DNA of 64,000 nucleotides from Ruminococcus flavefaciens ND2009 (lineage in GTDB: Bacteria; Bacillota; Clostridia; Oscillospirales; Ruminococcaceae), in the NCBI RefSeq assembly GCF_000621785.1, contig NZ_JHXI01000010.1:124001-188000 (forward strand), written 5' to 3'. Below, piece after piece: positions 16,887 to 26,333 of this stretch. The notes under the pieces were generated by a model, which saw only the letters and a program-made list of their open reading frames with translations, did no database searches and was not told where the DNA came from. A program made the translations under genes and the position numbers. Within the stretch, counting starts at the first letter, position 1. Each line of letters starts with the position of its first letter.

Positions 16887-18059
16887 TCAGCTTTCATAGT
16901 CTATACGGTCTATTTTATTATGTCCCTTCAGGAAAATATGATCTTCGCTCCTTAAAAATCCTGTATACGAGTCACTGACATCAGCGATGGAGCGCAGTCC
17001 GCCGTTGAAGTCATAGGCTTTGATATTGCCCTGACACATAACATAGACAAGGTCCTCATATATCACAACATCTATAGAGGGGGCGTCAAGCTCGATGATA
17101 CGGGCTTCGGTATTGCCTCCCTTGAACAGTGCCAGTACATACTTTCTTCTGTCATCGTCGTTGACGATAACGGCGGAATTACCGCCTTCGCTTGCACCTG
17201 CGGCAAGCCTGCCGTCATAGGAATAATAAGAGCTGATCTGACCGTTGTCGTCCACATAGCCGCAGGCGTCCGTACCGAGCACGAAGGCGCCCTTTCCGTA
17301 GCCGAAAACGTCGAGACCCAGGGTGTTGAGTCCGGGAGAGGTCCAGTGCTCTCCCTTTTCACTGAAATCTATTTCCTGAACATTTGTAACGAGCTGACCG
17401 TTTTCTGCTGAGATATAGCTCAGCACGCAACCCTTGCTTCTTTCAATGAAGCTCAGGTCACTGACCCTTTCGATACATTTCCTGTTGTATATGTCCTTTC
17501 CCCTTTTATCATATACAACGATCTCGCAGCTGTAATTGTCAGAAGTTGTGACAACAGCTGTATATCCCTCCTCGCTTATTCTTGCGAAGAGAATGAGATT
17601 CTTGGCGAATGTCTTTGTATAGATGACCTGATCTTCGTCCTCCACACAGAGCTCATTTCCGCCGTTTTCGTAGAGCAGGGCTTTTCCGCCTGCTGCACGA
17701 AGCACCGTATTGGTGTATGTATGCTGACGGCGTCTCAGAAGCGCTCCGTCAGTATCGTAGAAATAAGTATAGGTATCGCTGAGCACGATCATTTTTTTGT
17801 CTGAAAGCTCAAACTGGTAATCTGCTCCTCCGCTGACCTCGATGGGAAAATTTCCCTCAGCCAGCTGTCCTGAGTTAACGATGGTCCTGTACTGTTCTCC
17901 TATACCCCTTAACTTATTATACCACTTGTCGCGGGTAAAATAAAGACCCGCTCCAATGCCCGCTATAAGCAGGATAGTCAGAAACCGCATAAGTCTTTTC
18001 CGCCGTCTTTTGCGATTTTTAAGATCGACTATATCATCGGCGTCATACATTTTCGGCAC
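16887..18059 (-). CDS. DUF5711 family protein, membrane-anchored beta-propeller-like
   Basis: A 390-residue protein. A basic cytoplasmic N-terminus (KNRKRRRKRLMR) precedes one membrane helix (about 25-43), then a long extracytoplasmic region of repeated beta-rich units that resembles a WD/PQQ-like propeller. This matches DUF5711, found beside cvpA in related bacteria; the function is unknown. The start is a GTG at 18059, five bases after AGGAGG; the ATG three codons later is too far from it. It leads the run DUF5711, cvpA, clp, cohesin-like lipoprotein. Confidence 0.75.
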   Translation of the reverse strand: MPKMYDADDIVDLKNRKRRRKRLMRFLTILLIAGIGAGLYFTRDKWYNKLRGIGEQYRTIVNSGQLAEGNFPIEVSGGADYQFELSDKKMIVLSDTYTYFYDTDGALLRRRQHTYTNTVLRAAGGKALLYENGGNELCVEDEDQVIYTKTFAKNLILFARISEEGYTAVVTTSDNYSCEIVVYDKRGKDIYNRKCIERVSDLSFIERSKGCVLSYISAENGQLVTNVQEIDFSEKGEHWTSPGLNTLGLDVFGYGKGAFVLGTDACGYVDDNGQISSYYSYDGRLAAGASEGGNSAVIVNDDDRRKYVLALFKGGNTEARIIELDAPSIDVVIYEDLVYVMCQGNIKAYDFNGGLRSIADVSDSYTGFLRSEDHIFLKGHNKIDRIDYES

Positions 18060-18105
18060 ACTGACACCTCCTTATCATTTGTTCTTGCTGATGAGAGCCG
18101 CCTCA

Positions 18106-18870
18106 TCAGTATGTATCTTTCATAAGCTCTTCCTCGCTGTAGAACACGCGGTTCAGATACAGTCCGTGAGCCATGGCTGTCCTGCCTGCTTTAAGGCGGT
18201 CCTTTGCGGCAAGGATAGCGGGGATATCCTCGGGCGAAATGCGTTTTTCGCTGACGTCCAGAAGGGTACCTGCCATTATCCTAATCATATTATACAAAAA
18301 ACCGTTGCCTTTTACAAGCATTATCACAGAATCTCCACTATTTTCTATTCTGAAGGAATAAATCGTCCTTACGGTGGTGGAAACATTTGTACAATCGGCA
18401 CAAAATGAGGAGAAATCGTGGGTCCCCACAAAGTATTGTGCCGCCTTTCTTGCCGCCTCGATGTCGAATTTCCTCCTGTAGTGGAGCATAAGGTCGGCTG
18501 CAAAAGGATTTTTCGATTCGCTGCAGTGTATCTTGTAGATATACTCCTTACCCTTGCAGTCGAACCGCGCGTGGAAGTCCTCGGGGACGTCCTCACAGCT
18601 GAGAATGGATATATCGTCGGGAAGCTCGCCGTTTACTCCTCTGCAAAAGCCCAGACAGTGTATTTTGCTTGTGGTCTTCACATTGAAGCAGAACATATTG
18701 GCGTGGACCCCTGTATCCGTCCTTGAGCAGCCCGTAATGGTCACAGGCTCGTTGAGAACCTTTGACAGTGCCTTTTCAAGCACCTCCTGCACCGTTACCG
18801 CGTTGCTCTGCCGCTGGAAGCCGTGATACTTAGTCCCCCTGTAGGCTATTGTCACTTTCAGATTGCGCAT
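18106..18870 (-). CDS. truA: tRNA pseudouridine(38-40) synthase
   Basis: A 254-residue TruA. It starts MRNLKVTIAYRGTKYHGFQR and carries the catalytic motif CSRTDTGVHA, whose second Asp-type residue (RTD) is the nucleophilic aspartate that isomerises uridines 38-40 in the tRNA anticodon arm. Length is normal for the family. The ATG at 18868-18870 is six bases from AGGAGG and is preferred over the GTG just before it. Its start lies inside the end of the YfhO-like gene (overlap 41 bases). truA commonly follows ecfT; here the YfhO-like gene sits between them. Confidence 0.95.
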   Translation of the reverse strand: MRNLKVTIAYRGTKYHGFQRQSNAVTVQEVLEKALSKVLNEPVTITGCSRTDTGVHANMFCFNVKTTSKIHCLGFCRGVNGELPDDISILSCEDVPEDFHARFDCKGKEYIYKIHCSESKNPFAADLMLHYRRKFDIEAARKAAQYFVGTHDFSSFCADCTNVSTTVRTIYSFRIENSGDSVIMLVKGNGFLYNMIRIMAGTLLDVSEKRISPEDIPAILAAKDRLKAGRTAMAHGLYLNRVFYSEEELMKDTY

Positions 18871-21733
18871 CACCGACCTCCTTTTCCATCTCCTTGCTTC
18901 CGTCGTACAGTATGACCTCGGTATCCTCTACCCTGCCCACGTCCTCACCAATGAGGGATTCGCAGACCTGGTCGTATACCTCAGCCCTGTAATTGAATGG
19001 GGGCTGTTCCCGGAGCTCCTCCTGTGGAGCCTCCTCCGCGGGAGCTGTTCTCCTGCGCTTTCTCAGCCTTCTTCTGTCCGCAAGGATCGTCAGTATTACC
19101 AGTCCGAGACTGATGAAGGTTATTGTCACTCCAAGAGGGAAGCCCTCGGGGGTATACTCTATGCGGACATCATGGCTGCCCTCAGCCACCTTTACGCCTG
19201 TCACAGCCTGGAGCAGCTTGAAGGTCTCAGCCCTCTCGCCGTCGATATACACCTTCCAGCCCTTTTCATAGGGTATGGACAGGAAGAGTATCCCGTCCTC
19301 CTTTGCGGTGAGCTCTCCCCTTATCTTCCTGTCGGAAAACTCGGTTATGTTGAGCTGCTCGTCCGCCAGCTCGTCGTAAGCCTTTGTAAAGACCTCCTTG
19401 TTGAGGGCGTATATCATCAGCTTGAAGTTGCCTGTCTTGTGGTCCTTGTTGGAGGTTATCCTTACTGTCGAGGTATCGCCCTCCTGACCGTTGCCCATGG
19501 TGAAAACTATGGGGTAGCTCTCGATCAGCTTGCCTGAGTCCACCAGGTCATCGCCGCATTTTATCTCGAGAGTATCGCAGGTGCCGCCGGTGCCGTTTGC
19601 ATAGCCGTAGAGGGCGCTTCCCTCCACACAGTCGTAGGTGTATACGGCGCTTCCCGTAGGCTCCTCTGATACGTTCTCGAATGTGTAGTTTCCGTAGCCG
19701 TTCTTTGTTACGTCAAGTCCTTCGTATTCCACAAGTGCAACAGGCTGAGCCACAAAGAGCTTGTCCTCAACGCCGGAGACCCTGCGGATAAGGTCGTTCT
19801 GATACTCAAAGGGATTGGCGCCGCCGCCGTCCTCCATAAGGAGCACATTGTCCTTGACCATGAAGCCCAGAGACAGCGGATAGCGGTTCTCATAGATGTG
19901 GGATGATCCTGCGGAGTCCTTCTCCTCAAGCACCCACGCCTCTGAATTGAGGTCGCCGCCCTTTTTGATGATGTATTTTATTCCCAGAAGCGAATTCACA
20001 ACGGGGGTAGAAGTTCTGTAGTAGTATCTGTTTCCTGCCTCAGAGGCATATAGCCCCAGACGCTTGAACATTGTTGTTACCGAGACATTTGCCGCCGACG
20101 AGAACTGTGACACTCCGCGGTAGCCGTAGAGGGCACTGTCGTTGAGGGTATAGGTCTGGGTCATCTCCGTGCGGTAGAAAAGCGACTTGTCCTTCTTTGC
20201 CGTATCGTCAAGGAGCTCACTGACCTCACTGCCGCTGGCAGGATAGTCGCTGTAGCCCGTGGTATCCACAGTTCTTACGCCCATCTGTGCATTGCTGACG
20301 AATTCGCTGAACACCGCTGCCGAAAGCGCCAGTGTGAGCAGCACGTTCCTCCTCTTTACAGTCCTGAAGGGGAATATCTTCGCCGCTATGAATATGAGCC
20401 AGAAGGCTATGGTAATGACGATAGAGCTCTTGAAAGCCTGTGAGGGCTTGAAGGCGTCTCCCTCCACCATGCGGTTGAGGACGAACACCGTAACGGGAGC
20501 TATGGGCATCAGTATGAGCTGGTATATCTTTATGCCCTTTTTGAGCATGATGTCCAGCGCCCTGAATGCCGAAGCCGCCAGCACGAAGCTGAAGATGAAT
20601 GCAAATCTGTAGGGTATCTGATTTGTGAAGTGGAATCCGTGCCAGATGAAGTTGAGGATATTCATATTGCAGCTCACCGCGATTATGCCCAGCATTATCA
20701 GTGACGAGATCTTCTCCCTTATCTTTATGCCGAAGGACAGCAGGAACACTCCGAAGAGCATTACCGCCAGCATTCCGCAGGCAAAGTTGGGAAGTCCGTC
20801 CACCTTTGTGGGCTCGTCGTAGGAGAGCAGGTTTGCGAATATCTTCTTCCAGTCCTCATAGAAGGTCATCTCGCGCGGCATGGTGTTGTTGGCGCTGTAT
20901 GTGAGCTGTAATCCGTAGTAGGCAGGCAGGAGTATGAAGCCTCCCAGACCTATGCCCAAGACTGAGGAGCGTATCATGATGAAAAGCTTCCTGAACCAGT
21001 CCTTTATTCCCCTGCACTCGATCATGCTTGCCGAGGCGAACATGAACACCGAGAATATACAGGTGAAGTATCCCACATAGTAGTTTGCTATGAGTGACAG
21101 CGCAAGACCGAAGGTGAACACCTTCCACTTTCCCTCGCGGCATATCATCACTATGCCCGTCATTACCAGAGGGAAAAGCGCTATGGTGTCGAACCACATG
21201 ACGTTCCAGTAATAGCCCAGGGTGTAGCTGCAAAGGGCGTACATCACCGAGAACATACATATGCTGAAGTCCTTGCGCTTATATGTATAACGCAGGAATG
21301 TGCTGAAAAAGGCTCCTGCGAAGCCTATCTTTGCCGCCAGTATGAACGTGAGCGCGTCACGTTCATTGCCCTCGCCGAAGAACACCGAGAGCCAGTTAAG
21401 CGGGCTTGCCGCGTAATAGGATATGAGCGACAGGAAATTTGTGCCCATACCGTTTTCCCAGGAGTACAGGAATGAGCCTCCGTTTATGAGCTTCTCATGC
21501 ACCACCCTGAAAAAGGGGTAGTACTGATGCCACAGGTCGACCACAAGTATCTGCCTGTCTCCGAAGGGGTGAACGCCGTAAACGCCGAAGGCGTACAGCA
21601 TTATCGCAAATGAGATAAGGAACGAAAGCAGGAAGTACAGGACTCCCTTCTCGTACAGTATCCCGTAGAATTTTCCTTTTCTGAACCGCTCAAGCCGTGA
21701 GTGCCTTGCGGCTCGTTTTTCCTCTTTGTTCAT
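18830..21733 (-). CDS. YfhO family polytopic membrane protein
   Basis: 967 residues from the ATG at 21731-21733 behind AGAGGAAA. A 52-residue upstream extension has no ribosome binding site and runs into the ecfT end. The first half has about 12 membrane helices with the YfhO-type motifs VVDLWHQYYPF and SYYAASPLNW; a large extracytoplasmic domain follows, then a final helix (GVTITFISLGLVILTILA) and a basic and acidic cytoplasmic tail. YfhO proteins are GT-C-fold enzymes, implicated in some Firmicutes in glycosylation of lipoteichoic acid or other surface polymers using lipid-linked sugars. The substrate here is unknown. It sits between ecfT and truA, an unusual place. Confidence 0.85.
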   Translation of the reverse strand: MNKEEKRAARHSRLERFRKGKFYGILYEKGVLYFLLSFLISFAIMLYAFGVYGVHPFGDRQILVVDLWHQYYPFFRVVHEKLINGGSFLYSWENGMGTNFLSLISYYAASPLNWLSVFFGEGNERDALTFILAAKIGFAGAFFSTFLRYTYKRKDFSICMFSVMYALCSYTLGYYWNVMWFDTIALFPLVMTGIVMICREGKWKVFTFGLALSLIANYYVGYFTCIFSVFMFASASMIECRGIKDWFRKLFIMIRSSVLGIGLGGFILLPAYYGLQLTYSANNTMPREMTFYEDWKKIFANLLSYDEPTKVDGLPNFACGMLAVMLFGVFLLSFGIKIREKISSLIMLGIIAVSCNMNILNFIWHGFHFTNQIPYRFAFIFSFVLAASAFRALDIMLKKGIKIYQLILMPIAPVTVFVLNRMVEGDAFKPSQAFKSSIVITIAFWLIFIAAKIFPFRTVKRRNVLLTLALSAAVFSEFVSNAQMGVRTVDTTGYSDYPASGSEVSELLDDTAKKDKSLFYRTEMTQTYTLNDSALYGYRGVSQFSSAANVSVTTMFKRLGLYASEAGNRYYYRTSTPVVNSLLGIKYIIKKGGDLNSEAWVLEEKDSAGSSHIYENRYPLSLGFMVKDNVLLMEDGGGANPFEYQNDLIRRVSGVEDKLFVAQPVALVEYEGLDVTKNGYGNYTFENVSEEPTGSAVYTYDCVEGSALYGYANGTGGTCDTLEIKCGDDLVDSGKLIESYPIVFTMGNGQEGDTSTVRITSNKDHKTGNFKLMIYALNKEVFTKAYDELADEQLNITEFSDRKIRGELTAKEDGILFLSIPYEKGWKVYIDGERAETFKLLQAVTGVKVAEGSHDVRIEYTPEGFPLGVTITFISLGLVILTILADRRRLRKRRRTAPAEEAPQEELREQPPFNYRAEVYDQVCESLIGEDVGRVEDTEVILYDGSKEMEKEVGDAQSESDNSLQGD

Positions 21734-21756
21734 TTTTTTCCTCTCTTTTGTCCGTA

Positions 21757-22560
21757 TCAGAACAGCCTTCCCAGAACTATAACTCCCGCAAGGAACAGGA
21801 CAGTCACGCCCAGTGCGATATAGTCGCGGGGGGCAGATTTCAGCTGTCTGAGACGTGTTCTTCCCTCTCCGCCGTGATAGCAGCGGCACTCCATAGCCGT
21901 AGCCAGCTCGTCCGCACGTCTGAATGCGGAGATGAACAGGGGCACCAGTATGGAGATGAGGTTCTTTGCTCTCGTTGTGAAGCTTCCTGTATCTATTTCG
22001 GCTCCACGGGCTTTCTGCGCGGACATTATCTTGTCCGTCTCCTCGATGAGTGTGGGGATGAATCTGAGCGCTATGGACATCATCATCGCCAGCTCATGTA
22101 CGGGAAACTTTATCTTTCTGAGCGGCGAGAGCAGCCGCTCTATGGCGTCGGTCAGCGTTATGGGCGAGGTAGTATAGGTCAGCAGGGAGCTTCCCATTAT
22201 AAGAAGAACTATCCTCACCACCATGAATACGCTGGTATTCACGCCTTCGTCTGTTATCTTTATGAATTTCCAGTGCAGGAGTACGTTTCCGCGGCTCATG
22301 AAGAAAAGGTTTATGAAGGCTGTTATCAGAAGGAAGATAAACAGTGGCTTAACGCTCTTCACGAACATTTTCAGCGGTATCTTCGACAGGAGTATTGCAC
22401 CTATGGTGAAGACGGCTCCCACTGCAAGGCAGATATAATTTCCGCCCGAAAAAAGCATTACTATATAGAGAATGGTTATCACTATCTTGAACCTTGGGTC
22501 AAGCTTATGGATAACGCTGTCTCCAGGGAAGTACTGTCCGATGGTGATGTCTCTCAGCAT
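21757..22560 (-). CDS. ecfT: ECF transporter transmembrane component
   Basis: A 267-residue membrane protein with about five to six helices. It begins MLRDITIGQYFPGDSVIHKL and has the coupling-helix motif KARGAE near residue 185 and a second, degenerate one near ECRCYHGG. EcfT couples the two EcfA ATPases to vitamin- or metal-specific S components encoded elsewhere. Its ATG (22558-22560) directly follows the stop codon of ecfA2, so translation is coupled. No S component is in this window, which indicates the shared group II ECF system. Confidence 0.93.
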   Translation of the reverse strand: MLRDITIGQYFPGDSVIHKLDPRFKIVITILYIVMLFSGGNYICLAVGAVFTIGAILLSKIPLKMFVKSVKPLFIFLLITAFINLFFMSRGNVLLHWKFIKITDEGVNTSVFMVVRIVLLIMGSSLLTYTTSPITLTDAIERLLSPLRKIKFPVHELAMMMSIALRFIPTLIEETDKIMSAQKARGAEIDTGSFTTRAKNLISILVPLFISAFRRADELATAMECRCYHGGEGRTRLRQLKSAPRDYIALGVTVLFLAGVIVLGRLF

Positions 22561-23424
22561 TCAGCGTACCTCCCTTTCCTTCAGCCTGCGGAGAAGCAGG
22601 TCGCGGGCATACTCCACGGTGTAGACTTCTTTGCCGAAGTCCAGCCCCCTGCGTTTCAGCTCTCCGAAAACTCTGGTTATCTGTGGTACGTCGAGACCTA
22701 TCTGAGAGATCTCGTCGGCTCTTGCGAACACCTTCACCGTCTCTTCATAGCAGAAGAGCTTTGCCTTGCTCATGACAAGAATCTTGTCCGCAAATGAGGC
22801 GATGTCCTCCATGCTGTGGGAGACTATGAGGATAGTGTTCTTTGTGCGCTGATGATAGCGCTTGATATGCTCAAGTATCTTGTCCCTTCCCGCAGGGTCG
22901 AGACCTGCGGTGGGCTCGTCCAGAATGAGCACCCTTGGCTCCATAGCCATAACGCCTGCGATAGCCACACGGCGCTTCTGACCGCCCGAAAGCTCAAAGG
23001 GAGAGCGCTCCAGGAGCTCCTCCGAAAGACCTATATCATTGGCGGTCTCATGGACGCGGCGCTTTATCTCAGCCTCGTCAAGTCCCATATTCCTGGGACC
23101 GAAGGCGATGTCCTTGTAGACCGTCTCCTCGAATATCTGATACTCGGGGTACTGGAAAACAAGTCCCACCTTGAAGCGGACGTCTCTTATCTTGTCCTTG
23201 TCCGCCCAGATGTCCTTGCCGTCGAGAAGGACCTTTCCCGACGTGGGTCTGAGGAGCCCGTTGAAATGCTGTATGAGCGTGGATTTACCCGAGCCTGTAT
23301 GACCCATGACGCCCACCATTTCGCCCTCATCTATTTTAAGGCTCACATGGTCCACAGCGGTCTTCTCGAAGGGAGTCCCGGGACTGTAGGTATATGTGAG
23401 CTCCTGTGTTTCAAGGATAGCCAA
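22561..23424 (-). CDS. ecfA2: ECF transporter ATPase A2
   Basis: A 287-residue ABC ATPase with Walker A GHTGSGKST, signature LSGGQKRRVAIAG and Walker B VLILDEPTAGLDP. The opening ILETQELTYTYSPGTPFEK, with an activating clause for coupled transport, fits EcfA2. It hydrolyses ATP to drive the ECF module together with EcfA1. The start is TTG, behind AAAGGAGA; there is no better ATG. It lies between ecfA1 (38 bp upstream) and ecfT (directly abutting). Confidence 0.93.
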   Translation of the reverse strand: MAILETQELTYTYSPGTPFEKTAVDHVSLKIDEGEMVGVMGHTGSGKSTLIQHFNGLLRPTSGKVLLDGKDIWADKDKIRDVRFKVGLVFQYPEYQIFEETVYKDIAFGPRNMGLDEAEIKRRVHETANDIGLSEELLERSPFELSGGQKRRVAIAGVMAMEPRVLILDEPTAGLDPAGRDKILEHIKRYHQRTKNTILIVSHSMEDIASFADKILVMSKAKLFCYEETVKVFARADEISQIGLDVPQITRVFGELKRRGLDFGKEVYTVEYARDLLLRRLKEREVR

Positions 23425-23462
23425 TTCTATTCTCCTTTTCTTTCTTTAAACAGCCGTGCAGC

Positions 23463-24314
23463 TCATTCTGCAAACAGCCTTTCGATAGCTGCGGCGCACT
23501 CCTCCTCGGTGATTATCTCGGGAGATATGTCGCAGCCTGCCTTTCTCAGCTCCCATGCCAGCTCTGTCACCTGAGGCACGTCGAGACCGATGGCTTTCAG
23601 CTTGTCCACCTGCGAGAACACCTTCTCGGGAACGTCGTCAAGAACTACCTCGCCCTTGTCCATGACCACTACTCTGTCGCAGTCCGCAGCCTCGTCCATA
23701 TAATGGGTGATGAGGACAATGGTTATGCCCTTTTCGCGGTTCATGCGGTGTATGGTGGCGAGCACCTCCTTGCGTCCCTGGGGGTCCAGCATGGCAGTGG
23801 GTTCGTCAAGGATTATGCACTTGGGCTCCATGGCGATTATGCCTGCTATTGCCACTCGCTGCTTCTGACCGCCCGAGAGCTGACTGGGAGAATGGAGCCT
23901 GTACTCGTACATTCCCACGGCTTTCAGACTGTCGTCCACCCGTCTGCGCATCTCCTCATAGGGGACGCCCAGATTTTCCAGAGCGAAGGCAACGTCCTCC
24001 TCGACTATTGAGGAGACTATCTGATTATCGGGGTTCTGGAACACCATTCCCGCGCACTGGCGCAGGTCAAAGAGCCTTTCCCCGTCCTTGGTGTCTATAC
24101 CGTCCACCGTTACCGTTCCCTCGGTGGGGAGCAGTATGGCGTTCAGATGTTTGGCGAGGGTGGATTTGCCGCAGCCATTGTGCCCCAGCACCGCTACGAA
24201 CTCACCCTGCTTTATGTCAAGGTCTATGCCTTTCAGTACCTCCACGGGCTTTTTATCCTCGTCGTCGGTCTCATATGAAAAGTGCAGACCCTTTATTTCG
24301 ATTATATTATCCAT
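23463..24314 (-). CDS. ecfA1: ECF transporter ATPase A1
   Basis: A 283-residue ABC ATPase, [20 protein letters not shown] at its start, with Walker [10 protein letters not shown], signature [13 protein letters not shown] and Walker [14 protein letters not shown]. The sequence and first place in the gene order mark it as EcfA1. EcfA1 and EcfA2 form the heterodimeric motor of the energy-coupling factor transporter at the cytoplasmic face. Its ATG lies 15 bp after the stop codon of the lipoprotein gene, so the cluster may be read through from there. Confidence 0.93.
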   Translation of the reverse strand: MDNIIEIKGLHFSYETDDEDKKPVEVLKGIDLDIKQGEFVAVLGHNGCGKSTLAKHLNAILLPTEGTVTVDGIDTKDGERLFDLRQCAGMVFQNPDNQIVSSIVEEDVAFALENLGVPYEEMRRRVDDSLKAVGMYEYRLHSPSQLSGGQKQRVAIAGIIAMEPKCIILDEPTAMLDPQGRKEVLATIHRMNREKGITIVLITHYMDEAADCDRVVVMDKGEVVLDDVPEKVFSQVDKLKAIGLDVPQVTELAWELRKAGCDISPEIITEEECAAAIERLFAE

Positions 24315-24329
24315 ATTTATCCCTGTTCT

Positions 24330-25127
24330 TCACTTTATATCGATCGTTGAGCACATCATCAGCGCTTCCTCAATAGTATCTCCGATGACCTGTACCTGAT
24401 AGCTCTCGTTATCGGAAACGAAGATCTCTACACTAAAGCTCCAGCAACCGTCATGGCTTAAATCATTTTTCAGAAAATAGACGTCACAGCCGTTTATCTG
24501 CTTATAATAGACCTCGGAATTGTCCCGGATCATAAATTCCTTTGCAAGCATAGCCGTCTCAAAGCTTTCGGCATTGCTGTCGGTGCGCATTTCGCTTGTC
24601 AGAGACAGTACTGCCTTATACATTGAAAGCAGGCTCCCGTCAAATTCTATGCCCAGCTCTTTGAAAGCCTCTGCCACTGTCTCCTCGGTTATCTCGGGAA
24701 AACTGTAACCCGTAGCATATAAACTGGTCAGACTTTCCATTTTCTCGACTATGTAAGCTGTTCTGAAGCTGTCCTCCTTGCCGTAGCACGTCTTTACATA
24801 GGAAGGCCACATCTCTGTTTCCTCAAGGTCGGGAGGTATCCTCAGGCTTACTCTCTCATAGGATATTTCCTTCCAGTCTTCGGGTATATTGTCAAATTCG
24901 GGCAGGGGCTGCGGAGTTATATCAACGCCCTCCTCAGCTTCGCGCCTTTTAAGTTCCCTATATTCTTCATTATCGGGATCTGTTGTTTCTTCCTCTGTGG
25001 TATCTTCTTCGGAAGCAGCTGTGGTCGCATTCACTGCGCCGCTGTCCTCTTTTTTACTGCCGCAGGATACTGCGGAAAATGCCATTACAGCGGCTGCTGC
25101 GATAATTGCCATAAATGCTTTTTTCAT
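24330..25127 (-). CDS. Predicted lipoprotein, unknown function
   Basis: A 265-residue secreted protein. The signal peptide ends in the lipobox FSAVSC, followed by an acidic Thr/Glu/Asp-rich linker (residues about 27-52, typical of the lipoproteins in this window) and a globular domain of about 200 residues with mixed alpha/beta pattern. I recognise no family. It might be related to the small DUF4367/PsbP-like lipoproteins of Clostridia, but I cannot support that from sequence alone. The ATG is preceded by AAGGG. It lies 14 bp downstream of the DUF6440 gene and just upstream of ecfA1. Confidence 0.65.
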   Translation of the reverse strand: MKKAFMAIIAAAAVMAFSAVSCGSKKEDSGAVNATTAASEEDTTEEETTDPDNEEYRELKRREAEEGVDITPQPLPEFDNIPEDWKEISYERVSLRIPPDLEETEMWPSYVKTCYGKEDSFRTAYIVEKMESLTSLYATGYSFPEITEETVAEAFKELGIEFDGSLLSMYKAVLSLTSEMRTDSNAESFETAMLAKEFMIRDNSEVYYKQINGCDVYFLKNDLSHDGCWSFSVEIFVSDNESYQVQVIGDTIEEALMMCSTIDIK

Positions 25128-25141
25128 TTATTTACCCTTTA

Positions 25142-25336
25142 TTACTTGAAATTAGCGAGCTCCTCGGCTGTGGATACGACGGGCTTGCCGTCCTTGTCGG
25201 TCAGTACGCACAGACCGCCCGAATAACCGTCCTTGCGGTAGAGGTAATTCACGCCTGTTTCCTTATCCACCCATATCTCGGTCTCTACAAGCTTGCCCTG
25301 TGAATATGTCTTGACGAATCTTTCATTTTTTGCCAT
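25142..25336 (-). CDS. DUF6440 family small protein
   Basis: A 64-residue protein beginning MAKNERFVKTYSQGKLVETE, with a VDKETGVNYLYRKDGYSGG core and VLTDKDGKPVV. This is the usual length and pattern of DUF6440, small proteins of unknown function seen in Clostridia and some phages. The core looks like a short beta-sheet unit. It has a good ribosome binding site (AAAGGAG) and precedes the lipoprotein gene by 14 bp. Confidence 0.75.
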   Translation of the reverse strand: MAKNERFVKTYSQGKLVETEIWVDKETGVNYLYRKDGYSGGLCVLTDKDGKPVVSTAEELANFK

Positions 25337-25448
25337 GGTTATTACTCCTTTGTTTACTGTGATGTGGTTTTGTGATGTTTTTCGCGTATGTGCATTTATA
25401 GCAAGCCGCGCAGCAGCACGGCATATGGCTGTGGATACGGGGAAGGCT

Positions 25449-26315
25449 TTATTTTGCCTCCCAGATAGCGGTTGAGCCGCAGGGAAGCGTCATTCCCGTG
25501 GACTTAACGGGGAGACCTATCTCATCGAAGCTTACCCTGCCGCCGAACCTGTCGGTGAGGACGCTTCCGAGGATATATCCCATTACCGAGGGAGAAAGTC
25601 CCGTGGTATAGCTGTTTATCAGGAAGAAAAGCGGCTCATCGGAGAGAACTCCCGAACAGAGCTTCACCAGGTCATAGACGCAGTTTTCCAGCTTCCAGAC
25701 CTCTCCTCCCGGACCTCTGCCGTAGCTTGGCGGATCCATTATGACCGCATCATACTTGCGTCCGCGGCGTATCTCACGGGCGATGAACTTCTCGCAGTCG
25801 TCCACTATCCAGCGGACGGGCTTGTCGGAAAGTCCCGAAGCAGCGGCGTTGTCACGCGCCCACTGCACCATGCCCTTTGAGGCGTCAACGTGGCAAACGG
25901 AAGCTCCTGCCGCCGCACAGGCGAGAGTAGCTCCGCCCGTATAGGCAAAGAGGTTGAGGACGTTTATCTCACGCCCTGCGTTCCTTATCTTATCCGCCAT
26001 GAAGTCCCAGTTCACAGCCTGCTCGGGGAAAAGTCCCGTGTGCTTGAAGCCCGTGGGGCGGATATTGAAGGTAAGGTCTCCGTAGCTTATATTCCAGGAC
26101 TCCGAAAGCTTTCTGCGGAACTCCCACTTGCCGCCGCCCTGATTTGAGCGGTGGTAGTGACCGTCGGCATTTCTCCACAGAGGGTCGGTGCGCTCGGTCT
26201 TCCAGATTATCTGGGGGTCGGGACGTACAAGGCTGACGCCGCCCCATTTTTCCAGCTTCTCGCCGTCGGAGGTATCCAGTATGATATAGTCCTTCCAGTT
26301 ATTTGCTGTTCTCAA
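25449..26315 (-). CDS. Class I SAM-dependent methyltransferase, RlmI/RlmK-like
   Basis: A 288-residue methyltransferase. The SAM-binding motif VLNLFAYTGGATLACAAAGA lies near residues 117-136, the acidic motif CHVDASKG follows, and the catalytic-type motif VIMDPPSYGRGP is near residues 188-199. This combination matches the COG1092 group of 23S rRNA methyltransferases (RlmI, RlmK/L C-terminal domain). No PUA domain is present, so it is a short version. The TTG start follows AAGGAG at a good distance. The exact target base is unknown. Confidence 0.82.
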   Translation of the reverse strand: MRTANNWKDYIILDTSDGEKLEKWGGVSLVRPDPQIIWKTERTDPLWRNADGHYHRSNQGGGKWEFRRKLSESWNISYGDLTFNIRPTGFKHTGLFPEQAVNWDFMADKIRNAGREINVLNLFAYTGGATLACAAAGASVCHVDASKGMVQWARDNAAASGLSDKPVRWIVDDCEKFIAREIRRGRKYDAVIMDPPSYGRGPGGEVWKLENCVYDLVKLCSGVLSDEPLFFLINSYTTGLSPSVMGYILGSVLTDRFGGRVSFDEIGLPVKSTGMTLPCGSTAIWEAK

Positions 26316-26333
26316 AATAAATGCTCCTTAGTG

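Noticed and set aside
21734..21889. 52-residue N-terminal extension of the YfhO-like protein
   Set aside because: Overlaps the end of ecfT, has no ribosome binding site, and the internal ATG at 21731-21733 has AGAGGAAA.
21697..22797. 366-codon reading frame on the plus strand opposite ecfT/ecfA2
   Set aside because: Antisense to well-supported transporter genes, with an unlikely Cys/His/Tyr-rich composition.
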